40,873 bases of DNA, taken from Candidatus Cloacimonadota bacterium. Its GTDB lineage: Bacteria; Cloacimonadota; Cloacimonadia; Cloacimonadales; Cloacimonadaceae. The position numbers and the translations under genes were made by a program. Each line of letters starts with the position of its first letter. Position 1 is the first letter of the stretch. A model generated the notes under the pieces. The model was not told where the DNA came from. It did not search any database and worked only from the letters and a program-made list of their open reading frames with translations. Positions 1 to 9,109 of the stretch are shown piece by piece. The stretch lies in assembly GCA_028695495.1 (NCBI GenBank), contig JAQVIX010000012.1, positions 1 through 40,873 on the forward strand, written 5' to 3'.

Positions 1-358
1 TCGCCTTACGGCTGCTGCCATCTTCTTCGCTTACACCCGAACGGACAATTAAGTGTGCTGGATTCTCACCAACTTTCTAAACAACGCCTCATGGCGCACC
101 AAATTAACGCAAATTAACACGAATTAGGTTAAAACCAGAACAAATCCGCTACGAGCGCAGCTACGATCAACCTGCGCTTGCGCAGCCGCCATCATTCATT
201 GTTCATTAGCTGAGCGCAGCGAAGCTCCGCATTCATCATTCATCATTCATCACCCTAACACCTATAAATATGAATACAATAGCCCTATCGCCATCACGCA
301 AAACGAGATTTATATTGACAAAATATACGCTTCTAAAGAGAGTGCTTTCACAATGCGT
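1..358. other. Intergenic, no gene seen
   Basis: No convincing reading frame. The stretch holds a short tandem of ATTCATC-like units (231-252) and a small hairpin (AGCTGAGC...GCGAAGCT near 208-227). A TTGACA hexamer at 315-320 could be the -35 box for the following tRNA, but no good -10 box stands at the usual distance. Confidence 0.6.
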
Positions 359-433
359 TCCGGAATAGCTCAGCGGTAGAGCGGGTGGCTGTTAACCACT
401 AGGTCGGGGGTTCGAATCCCTCTTCCGGAGCCA
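359..433 (+). tRNA. tRNA-Asn (GTT)
   Basis: A complete cloverleaf can be folded by eye. The acceptor stem TCCGGAA (359-365) pairs with TTCCGGA (423-429), the discriminator base is G430 and the CCA end is encoded (431-433). The anticodon stem 384-388/396-400 encloses the loop CTGTTAA with anticodon GTT at 391-393, which reads Asn. The T-loop has the usual GGTTCGAATCC pattern. A strong terminator follows 28 bases downstream, so it is probably a single-gene transcript. Confidence 0.97.
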
Positions 434-461
434 TTCTTTCTAACTCCTTTGTTTTGAAAGC

Positions 462-492
462 GCCGGTTCCCTGATCAGGAACCGGCTTTTTT
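462..492 (+). terminator. Rho-independent terminator of the tRNA gene
   Basis: A perfect 9-bp stem GCCGGTTCC / GGAACCGGC (462-470, 478-486) with a 7-base loop is followed by six T (487-492) on the plus strand. It lies between the tRNA and the end of the opposing gene at 509. The minus-strand side has only a weak T run. Confidence 0.9.
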
Positions 493-508
493 CATAATTG
501 GCTTATTT

Positions 509-2470
509 TTAAGGTTTTAGCTTCAATATTTTATGAAACTCTGTTTTCCCCGCATGTTCAGAACGCAGGAAATAGATGCCTGCTGCCAGATCTTGCCCGC
601 GGCTGTCTTTGCCGTCCCAGAGGTATTCCAGTTCCCCCTGTTTAGGGTTAAGTGCACCCAAATCCCGCACCTTCTGCCCTTTCAGGTTAAAAATGCTTAG
701 TTTCAGGGTTTCAGAACTGCTGCCTTTTATGCTGATCTGGCAGGCATCCAGGAAGGGATTGGGAAAGATTACATACTTGAGAGGTGTGGCTAATTCATCA
801 CTATTTGCCACTGGAATCTCGATCGTTCCGGCATTGGCGGTCATCATATCATTGCCATAACAGGCGTGTACAAGGCAGAGATAAGTGCCGGCAGGGAGCT
901 CCTGGAAAGTGTATTCACTCTCGCTATTAGGTATAAATTCGTCGTAATTACCCGCCTGCACAGAGTAAAAATCGGGGGTGGAATACAAGGGCGGATCCCA
1001 GGTGAGCCGGATGCTATAGGGCGGGATAAACTGCGCCTGGGCATTTTCCGCTGCCCCTTTGTAGTCGCCTATACTACCATTGAACCAGCATTTTGCGCCG
1101 TAGATATCAAAATCCGAAAGACCATCTTCCCACACGCAGATCACCCAGCCCTGCGGATGCGTGGCAAAACTGTAGTGCATCTTAGCACTATCCCATGAGG
1201 CTATAGAAGTGCCGTACCAGGTATTGTAGCTTCCGGCTTCGGAATTGAAGGTGCAGCATATACCCTGGTTATTGGGTTGCGATAGATCGGTATTGCTTTG
1301 GAACATATAATATTTACCCAAAAAGTTCCAGGCATACAGCGGCTCAAAATCATACTGCGAAATGGGATCTTGGATGTAGCCTTCCGCACCAAAGAGAGGC
1401 TCGCCTGTCAGATTGAATCTTTGCAAGAGTACGCCGGCGTTATTTTGCCCCAAATCTGTAATGCGCATGGCGATAAAGGCTTCCTGCGTGGTGGTATTGT
1501 AGCTTAAACGCGGATAGAAATGATGATATTGATTCAAGGTGCTGATGAGCACACCATTAAGTGGGGTGCTTAGCTCTCCATCGGCATCGATATGCGCAAA
1601 GTAGCCTTTGGAGATATTATCCAGGTCGGGGTCTGCATGCCAGGCGATAAAGGCGCCGCCCATGGTGTCGGACACGAAGGCGATATTTTGCGTCCAGGCA
1701 GAGATACCGCCGGCAGTGCTAATGGGCGAGTTCCACAGCATTTCACCCGCACTGCTGATGCACATCGCATAAAGATGCCGCGTGGGCGCCCAGGGCACCC
1801 CCGAATCCTCATAGTATTTCATGAGTATCTCATTATCTGTGGTTTCAATGAGCTGCGGCCAGGTGGCAGAAGCGCCATAAAAACCCAGCAGATAAGGCTG
1901 CGCCCAGGCAAAAGTACCATCCGGATTTAGCTTTTGCACGTAAATATATGTGTAATCCCCCATCTGAGTCCAGGCAGCGTAAATGCGATGATCGCTACTG
2001 CAGAGCAGCACCGGATTGTAATCTGGATTTTCGAAAGAAGCGTTGGTGGAAAGACAAATCCCCGTTTCGCCCCAAATTTGGGTGCCAGCGGGACTTATTT
2101 TGTAAACGAAGGCTTGATTGAAACCGCCGCGGATATCCTGAAAACCCAGGATGGCGTAGCCGTTATTATCCGTAATCAGATCGTAATCCGTAAGCCAGGT
2201 GTCATTTACATTGCCTGGAATTGCCAAAGGCTCTTGCCAGAGTGCGTTTCCATCCGCATCGTAGAGCTTCAGATATAATTGGTATGCGCCGGTGGCGTTA
2301 TCAAAATAGCCGATGTAAGTATTGCCATTTGGTGCTACTGCCACTTTGGGCAAGCTTTGCTCGCCGGCTCCCGTGGCAATGGCGGTAGGCGCAGCGGGAG
2401 AATCGCTCCACTGGGCAGAAAGGCTCAATAGCGATAGTAAAAATAGCGTAATAAAAAGTAGGCGTTTCAT
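509..2470 (-). CDS. Secreted protein with T9SS type A sorting domain
   Basis: 653 residues. The N-terminus is a typical signal peptide (MKRLL, a leucine-rich core, then SLSAQ), so the protein crosses the inner membrane by Sec. The body is rich in W, Y, G and N, as in beta-propeller or beta-sandwich secreted proteins. Around residues 480-555 a fibronectin type III-like stretch is visible (SIRLTWDPP followed later by YTFQELPAGTY). The last 90 residues (about 564-653) form a T9SS type A sorting domain: FPNPF, LSIFNLKGQKVRDL, then WDGKDSRGQDLAAGIYFLR. By family knowledge this domain directs passage through the outer membrane by T9SS and cell-surface anchoring or release. A GGGAGGTG ribosome site just upstream supports the start. 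No enzymatic motif was recognised, so the function of the body is unknown. Confidence 0.9.
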   Translation of the reverse strand: MKRLLFITLFLLSLLSLSAQWSDSPAAPTAIATGAGEQSLPKVAVAPNGNTYIGYFDNATGAYQLYLKLYDADGNALWQEPLAIPGNVNDTWLTDYDLITDNNGYAILGFQDIRGGFNQAFVYKISPAGTQIWGETGICLSTNASFENPDYNPVLLCSSDHRIYAAWTQMGDYTYIYVQKLNPDGTFAWAQPYLLGFYGASATWPQLIETTDNEILMKYYEDSGVPWAPTRHLYAMCISSAGEMLWNSPISTAGGISAWTQNIAFVSDTMGGAFIAWHADPDLDNISKGYFAHIDADGELSTPLNGVLISTLNQYHHFYPRLSYNTTTQEAFIAMRITDLGQNNAGVLLQRFNLTGEPLFGAEGYIQDPISQYDFEPLYAWNFLGKYYMFQSNTDLSQPNNQGICCTFNSEAGSYNTWYGTSIASWDSAKMHYSFATHPQGWVICVWEDGLSDFDIYGAKCWFNGSIGDYKGAAENAQAQFIPPYSIRLTWDPPLYSTPDFYSVQAGNYDEFIPNSESEYTFQELPAGTYLCLVHACYGNDMMTANAGTIEIPVANSDELATPLKYVIFPNPFLDACQISIKGSSSETLKLSIFNLKGQKVRDLGALNPKQGELEYLWDGKDSRGQDLAAGIYFLRSEHAGKTEFHKILKLKP

Positions 2471-2770
2471 GGTTCACCTCCCATGATATTTTGTATTATG
2501 CAAAGATATTAAGCTGGCAAAATAGGTCAAGCAATATTTGCTATTTAGGTGTTAGGGGATAGGTGTTAGGTGTTAGGGCGCTGCGCTAATATCAAAGATA
2601 TCTGTTATGCGACGTTAATTGTCAGTATGGATAGGCAGGGAGCTAAGAGCTTGGGGCAAAGTAAAAGGTCAATTCGTGATAATTTGTGCTAATTAGTAGA
2701 TATATTCAATTCTACATCCTTAGCTGAACTGTATTTCAGCTTCGCAACGGGCGTCAGCTCCCTATCACCT
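2471..2770. other. Intergenic, short tandem repeats only
   Basis: No gene seen. Around 2545-2580 the motif AGGTGTTAGG occurs several times in a row. A related inverted string (CCCTAACACCTA) lies after the permease gene near 35,996-36,008 and near 251-262. These look like simple repeats rather than regulatory sites. Confidence 0.5.
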
Positions 2771-2805
2771 AAAAAAAAGGGTGCCGGCGTTGTTCACCGG
2801 CACCC
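2771..2805 (-). terminator. Rho-independent terminator of the M3 peptidase gene
   Basis: A perfect 9-bp stem GGGTGCCGG / CCGGCACCC (2779-2787, 2797-2805) is followed on the minus strand by eight T (complement of 2771-2778). It lies 24 bases past the stop codon of the peptidase gene that ends at 2829. Confidence 0.92.
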
Positions 2806-2828
2806 TTGTATTATTTTGATGTTTATTA

Positions 2829-4904
2829 TCAGATCAAGCCATCGCGTTTGAGCATGGCGTCTGGATTCAATGCTCTGCCGCGGAAAGCTTCAAAGAGCAC
2901 TTGCGGGTGGAAGGCATTACCGCGCGCCAGAATGTAATTCCGGAACTTATCGGCGGTATCTTTATCGAAAATGCCGCGTTCTTCAAAGAGGCTCCAAGCG
3001 TCTGCATCCAGCGCTTCTGCCCATTTATAGGAATAATATCCGGCAGCATAGCCTCCGCCAAAGATATGCGAGAAGGCACAGGAGGTATTGGTGCCCAAAT
3101 GCACGGGCAGCATGGCAAAGCGCTGGGTCACTTGCTTTTCAAATACATCCACGTCTTTGATCTCGCTGGGCGGGGTGGTATGCCATGCCATATCGAGGAA
3201 GCCGTAGCGCAATTGGGTAATATTGAAATTACCGGCATTGAAGTTCTTGGCTGCCAGCATCTTATCCAGCAGTTCCTTGGGCAGGGCTTCGCCCGTTTCA
3301 TAGTGCGTGGCAAAGAGCCGCAGCGCTTCTGCTTCCAATACCCAGTTTTCCATAATCTGGCTGGGGAGTTCCACAAAATCCCAAAGCACCGAGGTGCCGG
3401 AAAGCCCGTGGTAATAGCCATCTGCCAAAAGCGAATGCAGGGCGTGTCCAAACTCGTGGAACAGGGTGCGCACTTCGTCCATCCTGAGCAGCGAGGGTTT
3501 GGTATCCGTAGAGGGGGTGAGGCTGCCCACGATCATTACCTGCGGGCGCCGCATGCCATCTGGATACATACCTTGCCCAAAGAGCGAGCTTTTCCAGGCG
3601 CCGCCGCGTTTGGTTTCCCGCGGGAAGAGGTCCATATACAAGAGACCCAAGTAGCTACCGTCTTTATCCAGCGCTTCCCAGGTGCTCACTTCGGGGTGAT
3701 ATACCGGTACGTCAAAGACCTGCTTCATGGTAATGCCATAGATCTTATTAGCAATCTTAAATAGACCGTCTATTACGTTTTCCACCTTGAACCAGGGGCG
3801 CAATTCTTCGGGGTCGTATTGGAAGAGCTTTTCTTTTAACTTATTGCTGTAATAGCCCCAATCCCAGGCTTCGAGGGTGGCGATGCCATCCAGCTCGCGG
3901 GCAAAATCCGCCACTGCCTGCACTTCCTTTTTAGCGGCGGGTAGTGCTTTTTCAAATACCTTTTCGGAGAAGTTCATGGCGTTTTCCACGCTTAACGCCA
4001 TGCGGTCTTCCAATACGTATTCGGCGTGATTTTTATAGCCCAAAAGCTCGGCGCACTCTTGCCTTAGCTGCAGGGTGCGCTTGACGATCTCCTGATTGTC
4101 ATGCTCGTCTTTGAAGGCGCGGGAGCTGTATGCCTGATGCATCTTTTGGCGCAGCTCTCGCTTTTGGCAATAGGTGATAAAGGGGCTAAAGCTGGAGGGT
4201 TGCAGGGTAAATACCCAGCCGGATTCCTTGCCTTTTTGGCGTGCAGTAAAAGCGGCGGCTTCCAATACGCCTTCGGGGATGCCCTTTAGGTCTTCGGGGT
4301 CTGTAAGATGCAGGATGAAGCTATTGGTAGCGGAAAGCACGTTGTCATTGAACTTTGGCGAAAGCTGCGAAAGCTCCATGGCGATCTCGGTAAAACGCTG
4401 TTTTTTATCATCCGAAAGTAGCGCTCCGCCGCGGATGAAGCCTTTGTAATTGCGCTCGATCAGGCGATAGCGTTCGGCTGCCTTTAGCGCTGCTTTTTCT
4501 TTCATGTTTGGGGGCAATTTAGGCTCCGGTTTGCCAGCTACTTCGGCATCATACACCATTTTTACGCGGGCAAAGATGGCGGGATCGGTGGCAATGCTGG
4601 AATTAAACTCTGCCAGCATGGGGGATATCTTTTGCGCCAGGGCTTTGAACTCGGCATCCGAATGGGCACCTAAGAGGTTGAAATATATGGTGGATACATA
4701 GGTAAGCTGTTCGCCGCCATCTTCCAATGCCATAATAGTATTTTCAAAGGTGGGGGCTTCGGGATTGCTTTTCAGGGTTTCGATTTCGGCGCGCGCTTCT
4801 GCCAAAGCGGCTTCAAAAGCCGGCATAAAATGCTCCAGCTTGATTTCATCAAAAGGTATAGCTTTTAAACGGTGGTTACGGGTCTTTTGCAGTAAAGGAT
4901 TCAT
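2829..4904 (-). CDS. M3 family oligopeptidase (Dcp/PrlC type)
   Basis: 691 residues, close to the usual 680 of oligopeptidase A and peptidyl-dipeptidase Dcp. The zinc site is intact: HEFGH at residues 483-487 and, 25 residues later, Glu512 in DFVELPSQ, the M3 thermolysin-like arrangement. There is no signal peptide, so it should act in the cytoplasm, trimming peptides left by the ATP-dependent proteases. Dcp (dipeptide release) and PrlC/OpdA (endopeptidase) cannot be told apart with certainty: DFVE is Dcp-like, while ELPSQ.MENW is shared with OpdA. The start is supported by an AGGAGAGG ribosome site. It lies 70 bp downstream of mgtE on the same strand and ends in its own terminator. Confidence 0.95.
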   Translation of the reverse strand: MNPLLQKTRNHRLKAIPFDEIKLEHFMPAFEAALAEARAEIETLKSNPEAPTFENTIMALEDGGEQLTYVSTIYFNLLGAHSDAEFKALAQKISPMLAEFNSSIATDPAIFARVKMVYDAEVAGKPEPKLPPNMKEKAALKAAERYRLIERNYKGFIRGGALLSDDKKQRFTEIAMELSQLSPKFNDNVLSATNSFILHLTDPEDLKGIPEGVLEAAAFTARQKGKESGWVFTLQPSSFSPFITYCQKRELRQKMHQAYSSRAFKDEHDNQEIVKRTLQLRQECAELLGYKNHAEYVLEDRMALSVENAMNFSEKVFEKALPAAKKEVQAVADFARELDGIATLEAWDWGYYSNKLKEKLFQYDPEELRPWFKVENVIDGLFKIANKIYGITMKQVFDVPVYHPEVSTWEALDKDGSYLGLLYMDLFPRETKRGGAWKSSLFGQGMYPDGMRRPQVMIVGSLTPSTDTKPSLLRMDEVRTLFHEFGHALHSLLADGYYHGLSGTSVLWDFVELPSQIMENWVLEAEALRLFATHYETGEALPKELLDKMLAAKNFNAGNFNITQLRYGFLDMAWHTTPPSEIKDVDVFEKQVTQRFAMLPVHLGTNTSCAFSHIFGGGYAAGYYSYKWAEALDADAWSLFEERGIFDKDTADKFRNYILARGNAFHPQVLFEAFRGRALNPDAMLKRDGLI

Positions 4905-4974
4905 TTCCTCTCCTATATTATCGTATTTTTATCTAACACAAAGTCTAATCCAAAACGGTGCAGAGTCAAGCGCC

Positions 4975-6324
4975 TTACATGGTAATACCGTAAATCTTTA
5001 CTGCCGTTTGGAAATAGATGATAAGCGCCATGGCGTCCACGATGGTGGTGATAACGGGCGATGCCATGATGGCGGGGTCCATCTTGAACTTGCGGGCAAT
5101 CAGCGGCAGGGTGGCACCTACGATATTGGCAAGTAATACAGTGAAAAACATGGCGATAGATACAGTAATGCCCAGCTTTAGCTCACGGGAGGTTATCCAG
5201 ATGCGCAGCATATTTACCACCGAGAGCACCGAACCCACCAAAAGACTTACCCGCAGTTCCTTAAAGAACACGGGGAAAAAATCTTTCATGCTAATCTCGC
5301 CCAAAGCCATACCGCGGGTGATGAGCGTGGCAGATTGCGAGCCGGCATTGCCGCCGGTATCCATCAACATGGGGATAAAGGCAACCAAGATAAGCACTTG
5401 CTCCAGGGCAATTTCGTATTTTTCGATGATGATGCCCGTAAAGGTGGCAGAGATCATGAGGAACAAAAGCCAAAAGATGCGGCTGCGCGCCAGGCTATAG
5501 ACGGTGGAATCCAGATATTCCTGCTCGTGGTGCGCCAAAGCACTCATTCTTTCAAAGTCTTCCGTGCTTTCATCCACCACGATATCCAGCACGTCATCTG
5601 CCGTAATAATACCTAACATCTTTTTCTGAAAATCCACTACCGGCACGCCGGCAAAGCCATATTTACGAAATACTTGCGCCACTTCTTCCTGATCCATATC
5701 CACCGGCACGCTTACCACATTGGGGTTTACAAGCTCCGTAAGCGGTGTATTGAACTCGCTGGTAACGATATCGCGCAGGGAAACCACGCCTTTGAGAATC
5801 TCATGTTCATCCAGCATATATAAGTAGCTAATGCTTTCGGCGTCTTCGCCATGGATTTGCAGATATTTGAAGGTGTCTTTTACATTCATGGTATCTTTTA
5901 CGGAGATGAACTCCTTTGCCATGATACCACCGGCAGATTTGGGGTTATATTGCATTAGCTCTTTCAGCTCTTGGGCGCGTTCTATATCCAAACTGGCAAG
6001 TAGCTCTTCCGCTTCCGCTTCTTCGATGTATTCAAACATGTCTGCCAGTTCGTCAGACGCCATTTCGGAGATTACATCCAGCTTTTGCTCCGGATCCAGC
6101 ATGCCAAAGATTTCGCCCTTATCTTCCTCTTCCGCCTCTTCGATGATATCTACCAGGATTTCATTGGGGATGCGCGCCAAGATGTTCAAGGGAATCTCGT
6201 CGTATTCTTCCAGGGCGTCCAAAATATCCGCAGGATGGATGTATTCCAAGGCTTCTTTGATTTCAGCCGCACTTTTTGTTTCCAGAAACTGGAGCAGTTC
6301 CTTTCCTTTCAAGTGTTCGTGCAT
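4975..6324 (-). CDS. mgtE: Magnesium transporter MgtE
   Basis: 449 residues, the normal MgtE length. In order: an N-terminal helical MgtE_N superhelical domain rich in Glu and Leu (about 20-130), ending in the conserved stretch MQYNPKSAGGIM; two CBS domains (about 140-260); then a five-helix membrane domain (about 285-449) containing the pore signature MDTGGNAGSQSATLI and, at the end, MASPVITTIVDAMALIIYF. Known MgtE proteins are homodimeric Mg2+ channels whose cytosolic CBS and N domains close the pore when cytosolic Mg2+ is high. A CAGGAGG ribosome site precedes the ATG. No leader hairpin resembling a Mg2+ riboswitch was recognised upstream. Confidence 0.97.
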   Translation of the reverse strand: MHEHLKGKELLQFLETKSAAEIKEALEYIHPADILDALEEYDEIPLNILARIPNEILVDIIEEAEEEDKGEIFGMLDPEQKLDVISEMASDELADMFEYIEEAEAEELLASLDIERAQELKELMQYNPKSAGGIMAKEFISVKDTMNVKDTFKYLQIHGEDAESISYLYMLDEHEILKGVVSLRDIVTSEFNTPLTELVNPNVVSVPVDMDQEEVAQVFRKYGFAGVPVVDFQKKMLGIITADDVLDIVVDESTEDFERMSALAHHEQEYLDSTVYSLARSRIFWLLFLMISATFTGIIIEKYEIALEQVLILVAFIPMLMDTGGNAGSQSATLITRGMALGEISMKDFFPVFFKELRVSLLVGSVLSVVNMLRIWITSRELKLGITVSIAMFFTVLLANIVGATLPLIARKFKMDPAIMASPVITTIVDAMALIIYFQTAVKIYGITM

Positions 6325-6490
6325 GGTAACCTCCTGCTTACATATTTAGTAAACAAGGACTTTTTGATAGCGATAGATGTCAAGCAAAAAGCTTATTTTA
6401 TATGGAAAATGGGGCTACGTTCAACCTTCTCAACTTTCTCAACCCTTTAGTCTCAACCCTTTATTCTCGACAGCCCAGCGATCAACCCAT

Positions 6491-9109
6491 TTATCTCACA
6501 ATGCTTATCTTATTTCTGGCTCCAGCCGATTTGATGATATATACGCCAGAACTCAGCTCGTTGCTCGCTATTTGCGCGCTAAAGCCGTTTTTGGCGTCCA
6601 GCACTATGCTTTTTACTCTTTGCCCTTTAAGGTTATAGATATTTAGCTCTTGCGGCGTTTTGGCATCCGAGATCAGGCGGAGGTTCAAAACTCCCCTGCT
6701 GGGATTGGGATAAGCTTCTATCCTTTGAGGCATTACGGTAGGAACCACCGCATCAGCGGTGGATTCAGGGGACTTTATTATTCCCAAATCCTGCGCGATA
6801 GCTTCTATAAGCCATTTTTGAGAAAGTTCTATATCCATATCTTGCAGCTTAAAGCCGGATGCCAGGCTTTTCGCACCGCTTGTGTGCTGTTTTCTGATGC
6901 CCACCGGAAAGCGGGCAGCATTGGCATCCTGCGCCCAAAAGGCAAGCATATCAGCACCGTCCAGGGCTTGCAATTCATATACTTCTGCCACATAATCCCA
7001 GATGTACGATCCGTATTCAAGCCTGATGCAAGCCCGCGGCTCTCCCACATTTTGCAGGTCAAAGAGTCCATAAAGCGGGTCTGCAAGCTCCCAGTCTCCG
7101 CTTTTTTCGATATAAAGCTTGCCGCCAGAAGCCAGATAATCTATGATGATACTCTTTTGATAAGCTTCCAATTCCTGCTCGCCAATAATGGCAAATACCC
7201 CCTCAAAATTGCTTATATAGTCGTAATCCGGTATCAGGCGGTTGCTGTGCACTATATTTTTATCAAAAGCATCCCGCATTACGTTGATAAGGCTATAGTC
7301 CGCTTCCTGCCCCGGCGTAAAGACCAATACTTCGCCTTCCGGTAGCGGCACATCGCTGTGCCCGATCGCGGGATCGCCATAAAGCAGAAAGGTATAGATA
7401 TTCTGCAATTCCGGCCAGATAATGCCGTCGCTATCCAGGGGATCGCCAAAGAGGTAATATTGGCTGTGCATGAGGTTGGAAAAGGCATGTGCTGCACCCA
7501 GGCTAAGCCCAAATGCAGCGTAGTTTTCCAGGAAATGGTAGTTATAGCTGGCAAGTCCGCCCCAGCCGGGATTTTCCCAGCCCGGTTTGTACCAGCCGGT
7601 GCGCGTGGCGGCAAGCACACCCACCCCTTTTTTGATGAGGGCATATTCCGCCAAAGAGCTTTCACCGCCATCAATATATCCGTTGTAGCAGGAATGAGCA
7701 AAGATTACCGAACCGCCAATGCTGCTGATATTATCAAAGCTCTGTTTATCCGTCATAGCGAGCCACCGCATTTCCCAGGAATCGGGCAGACCATTGTTAT
7801 TGCTATCTTCGTTCCAGATTTTGCGCGAATTGTGGATTTCAGAACCGTGGGCGCACCAGTTTATAATCCCAAAATCCTGCTCGTTGATAAGCAATTTCAG
7901 GTTATTGTAGTTAAGGTCGTAATCGCTGGGCGGAGAGGGGACTACGCCTTCTTGCTCGTAAAGGGTAGTGCAAAGGTAATCCCTTAATACGGTATCCTTC
8001 AGGTACTCGGCAAAGTCTGCGCTATTAGTGGCAGGAAGCCCATATATCGGTTCATTCTCATAATTTGCATAGGCGCTAGGTAGTAGCACTTTATTGCGGT
8101 AAAACTCCCCGTTATTCTCAAAGAATACCACCCGCGAGCCAATCTGCTGAATTTGCGCCGGTATATTTGTACTAAAACGCCCTACGTATAGCTCCGGAGT
8201 AAAATCTATCCCCCAGTCTCCCTGCCCTGTTCCGGCAGAATACTCGCCATAAAGCCCGTTATTATTCGTATCCCAATCGCTACTGAGATCGCTGTAAAAG
8301 AAGTCGCTGGGCACTCTTTCACTGCCACCCGGCTCGGGTGTAAGATACGCCACGGGCACGGTGTCGTAATCCCCCAAGAGCAGTAGATAAGTAAAGGGGC
8401 TATTATCATACTCTGCTTTCAGATAGTTGCGCAGTTTGTCCGCATCGTTTACTCCGGCGCTTGTAGCCAAAATATCATCGATATCGGCAAATTGCAGGGT
8501 GAAGCCCTGATTGCTGCGATGAGTTTGCCACACACCCAAAGCGTTATACAATTCCGGCTTACCTATTACCAGATAATCATAATTGCGATGTTGTGGCTGG
8601 CGATACCAGCCAAAAAGCTGCGCCTGATTTACAAAGAACTGCGGCAGATGGAAGGTAGCGGGGATGTAGTTCCGGCTTTTTGCGCCTTCGCTATAGCGGA
8701 TACTAAGTTCTGCGCCGGAGTACCACAGCCCGCTGGGCGAATCGTAAGGCAGCACATCCAGCGTGATATAATGCAAATCTCCCCAGCGCTGCAAGCCCCG
8801 ATAGCGGTAACTAGCGCATTGTTCCGCCTTGGTATCGGCAGTTAATACTCCCGTTTCGCTTAGCCAGGCAGGGTTTATATCCCGGTATTCTTTGGCGGCG
8901 CTTTGGGGATTGCAAAAATCAAAGCTAAAGCTCTCTGGCGTGGCGCCGGCGGGCAAGAGGATATTTACATTATGCACCGGTACTCTGAGGCGTCCAGTGG
9001 CTGTAAGGGAACCGGTGCTTTGGGCTTCATCAAAAAAAAGCCGGAATTGCAAGGTACCGGCTGAGAGAATGAGTGGAAATAGTAATAATAATATGGCTAA
9101 TTGCTTCAT
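6491..9109 (-). CDS. Gingipain-like C25 cysteine peptidase with T9SS sorting domain
   Basis: 872 residues. A signal peptide (MKQLAILLLLFPLILSAG) is followed by a propeptide-like beta-rich region (about 20-180), then a C25 catalytic domain. The likely catalytic pair is His421 in NWCAHGSE and Cys474 in FAHSCYNGY, the His-then-Cys order and spacing of gingipains. Residues 796-872 form a T9SS type A sorting domain (YPNPSRG, LNIYNLKGQRV, ASNELSSGVYIIKS). The protein should therefore be exported to the surface as a protease. The T9SS sortase PorU is also a C25 protein with such a domain, but is usually longer (about 1,100 residues), so a PorU role is possible but not favoured. The start overlaps the stop of the upstream AlkD-like gene as ATGA, implying translational coupling. 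Confidence 0.92.
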   Translation of the reverse strand: MKQLAILLLLFPLILSAGTLQFRLFFDEAQSTGSLTATGRLRVPVHNVNILLPAGATPESFSFDFCNPQSAAKEYRDINPAWLSETGVLTADTKAEQCASYRYRGLQRWGDLHYITLDVLPYDSPSGLWYSGAELSIRYSEGAKSRNYIPATFHLPQFFVNQAQLFGWYRQPQHRNYDYLVIGKPELYNALGVWQTHRSNQGFTLQFADIDDILATSAGVNDADKLRNYLKAEYDNSPFTYLLLLGDYDTVPVAYLTPEPGGSERVPSDFFYSDLSSDWDTNNNGLYGEYSAGTGQGDWGIDFTPELYVGRFSTNIPAQIQQIGSRVVFFENNGEFYRNKVLLPSAYANYENEPIYGLPATNSADFAEYLKDTVLRDYLCTTLYEQEGVVPSPPSDYDLNYNNLKLLINEQDFGIINWCAHGSEIHNSRKIWNEDSNNNGLPDSWEMRWLAMTDKQSFDNISSIGGSVIFAHSCYNGYIDGGESSLAEYALIKKGVGVLAATRTGWYKPGWENPGWGGLASYNYHFLENYAAFGLSLGAAHAFSNLMHSQYYLFGDPLDSDGIIWPELQNIYTFLLYGDPAIGHSDVPLPEGEVLVFTPGQEADYSLINVMRDAFDKNIVHSNRLIPDYDYISNFEGVFAIIGEQELEAYQKSIIIDYLASGGKLYIEKSGDWELADPLYGLFDLQNVGEPRACIRLEYGSYIWDYVAEVYELQALDGADMLAFWAQDANAARFPVGIRKQHTSGAKSLASGFKLQDMDIELSQKWLIEAIAQDLGIIKSPESTADAVVPTVMPQRIEAYPNPSRGVLNLRLISDAKTPQELNIYNLKGQRVKSIVLDAKNGFSAQIASNELSSGVYIIKSAGARNKISIVR

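Noticed and set aside
231-252. Tandem ATTCATC units as a possible CRISPR
   Set aside because: Unit of about 7 bases, no spacers and no cas genes.
359-433. tRNA-Asn as an integration site for the defence island
   Set aside because: The island is 14 kb away, no integrase is present and no second copy of the tRNA 3' end is seen.
2901-3764. Plus-strand open frame of 287 codons
   Set aside because: Lies fully antisense to the M3 peptidase with its intact zinc site; no ribosome site and no recognisable domain.
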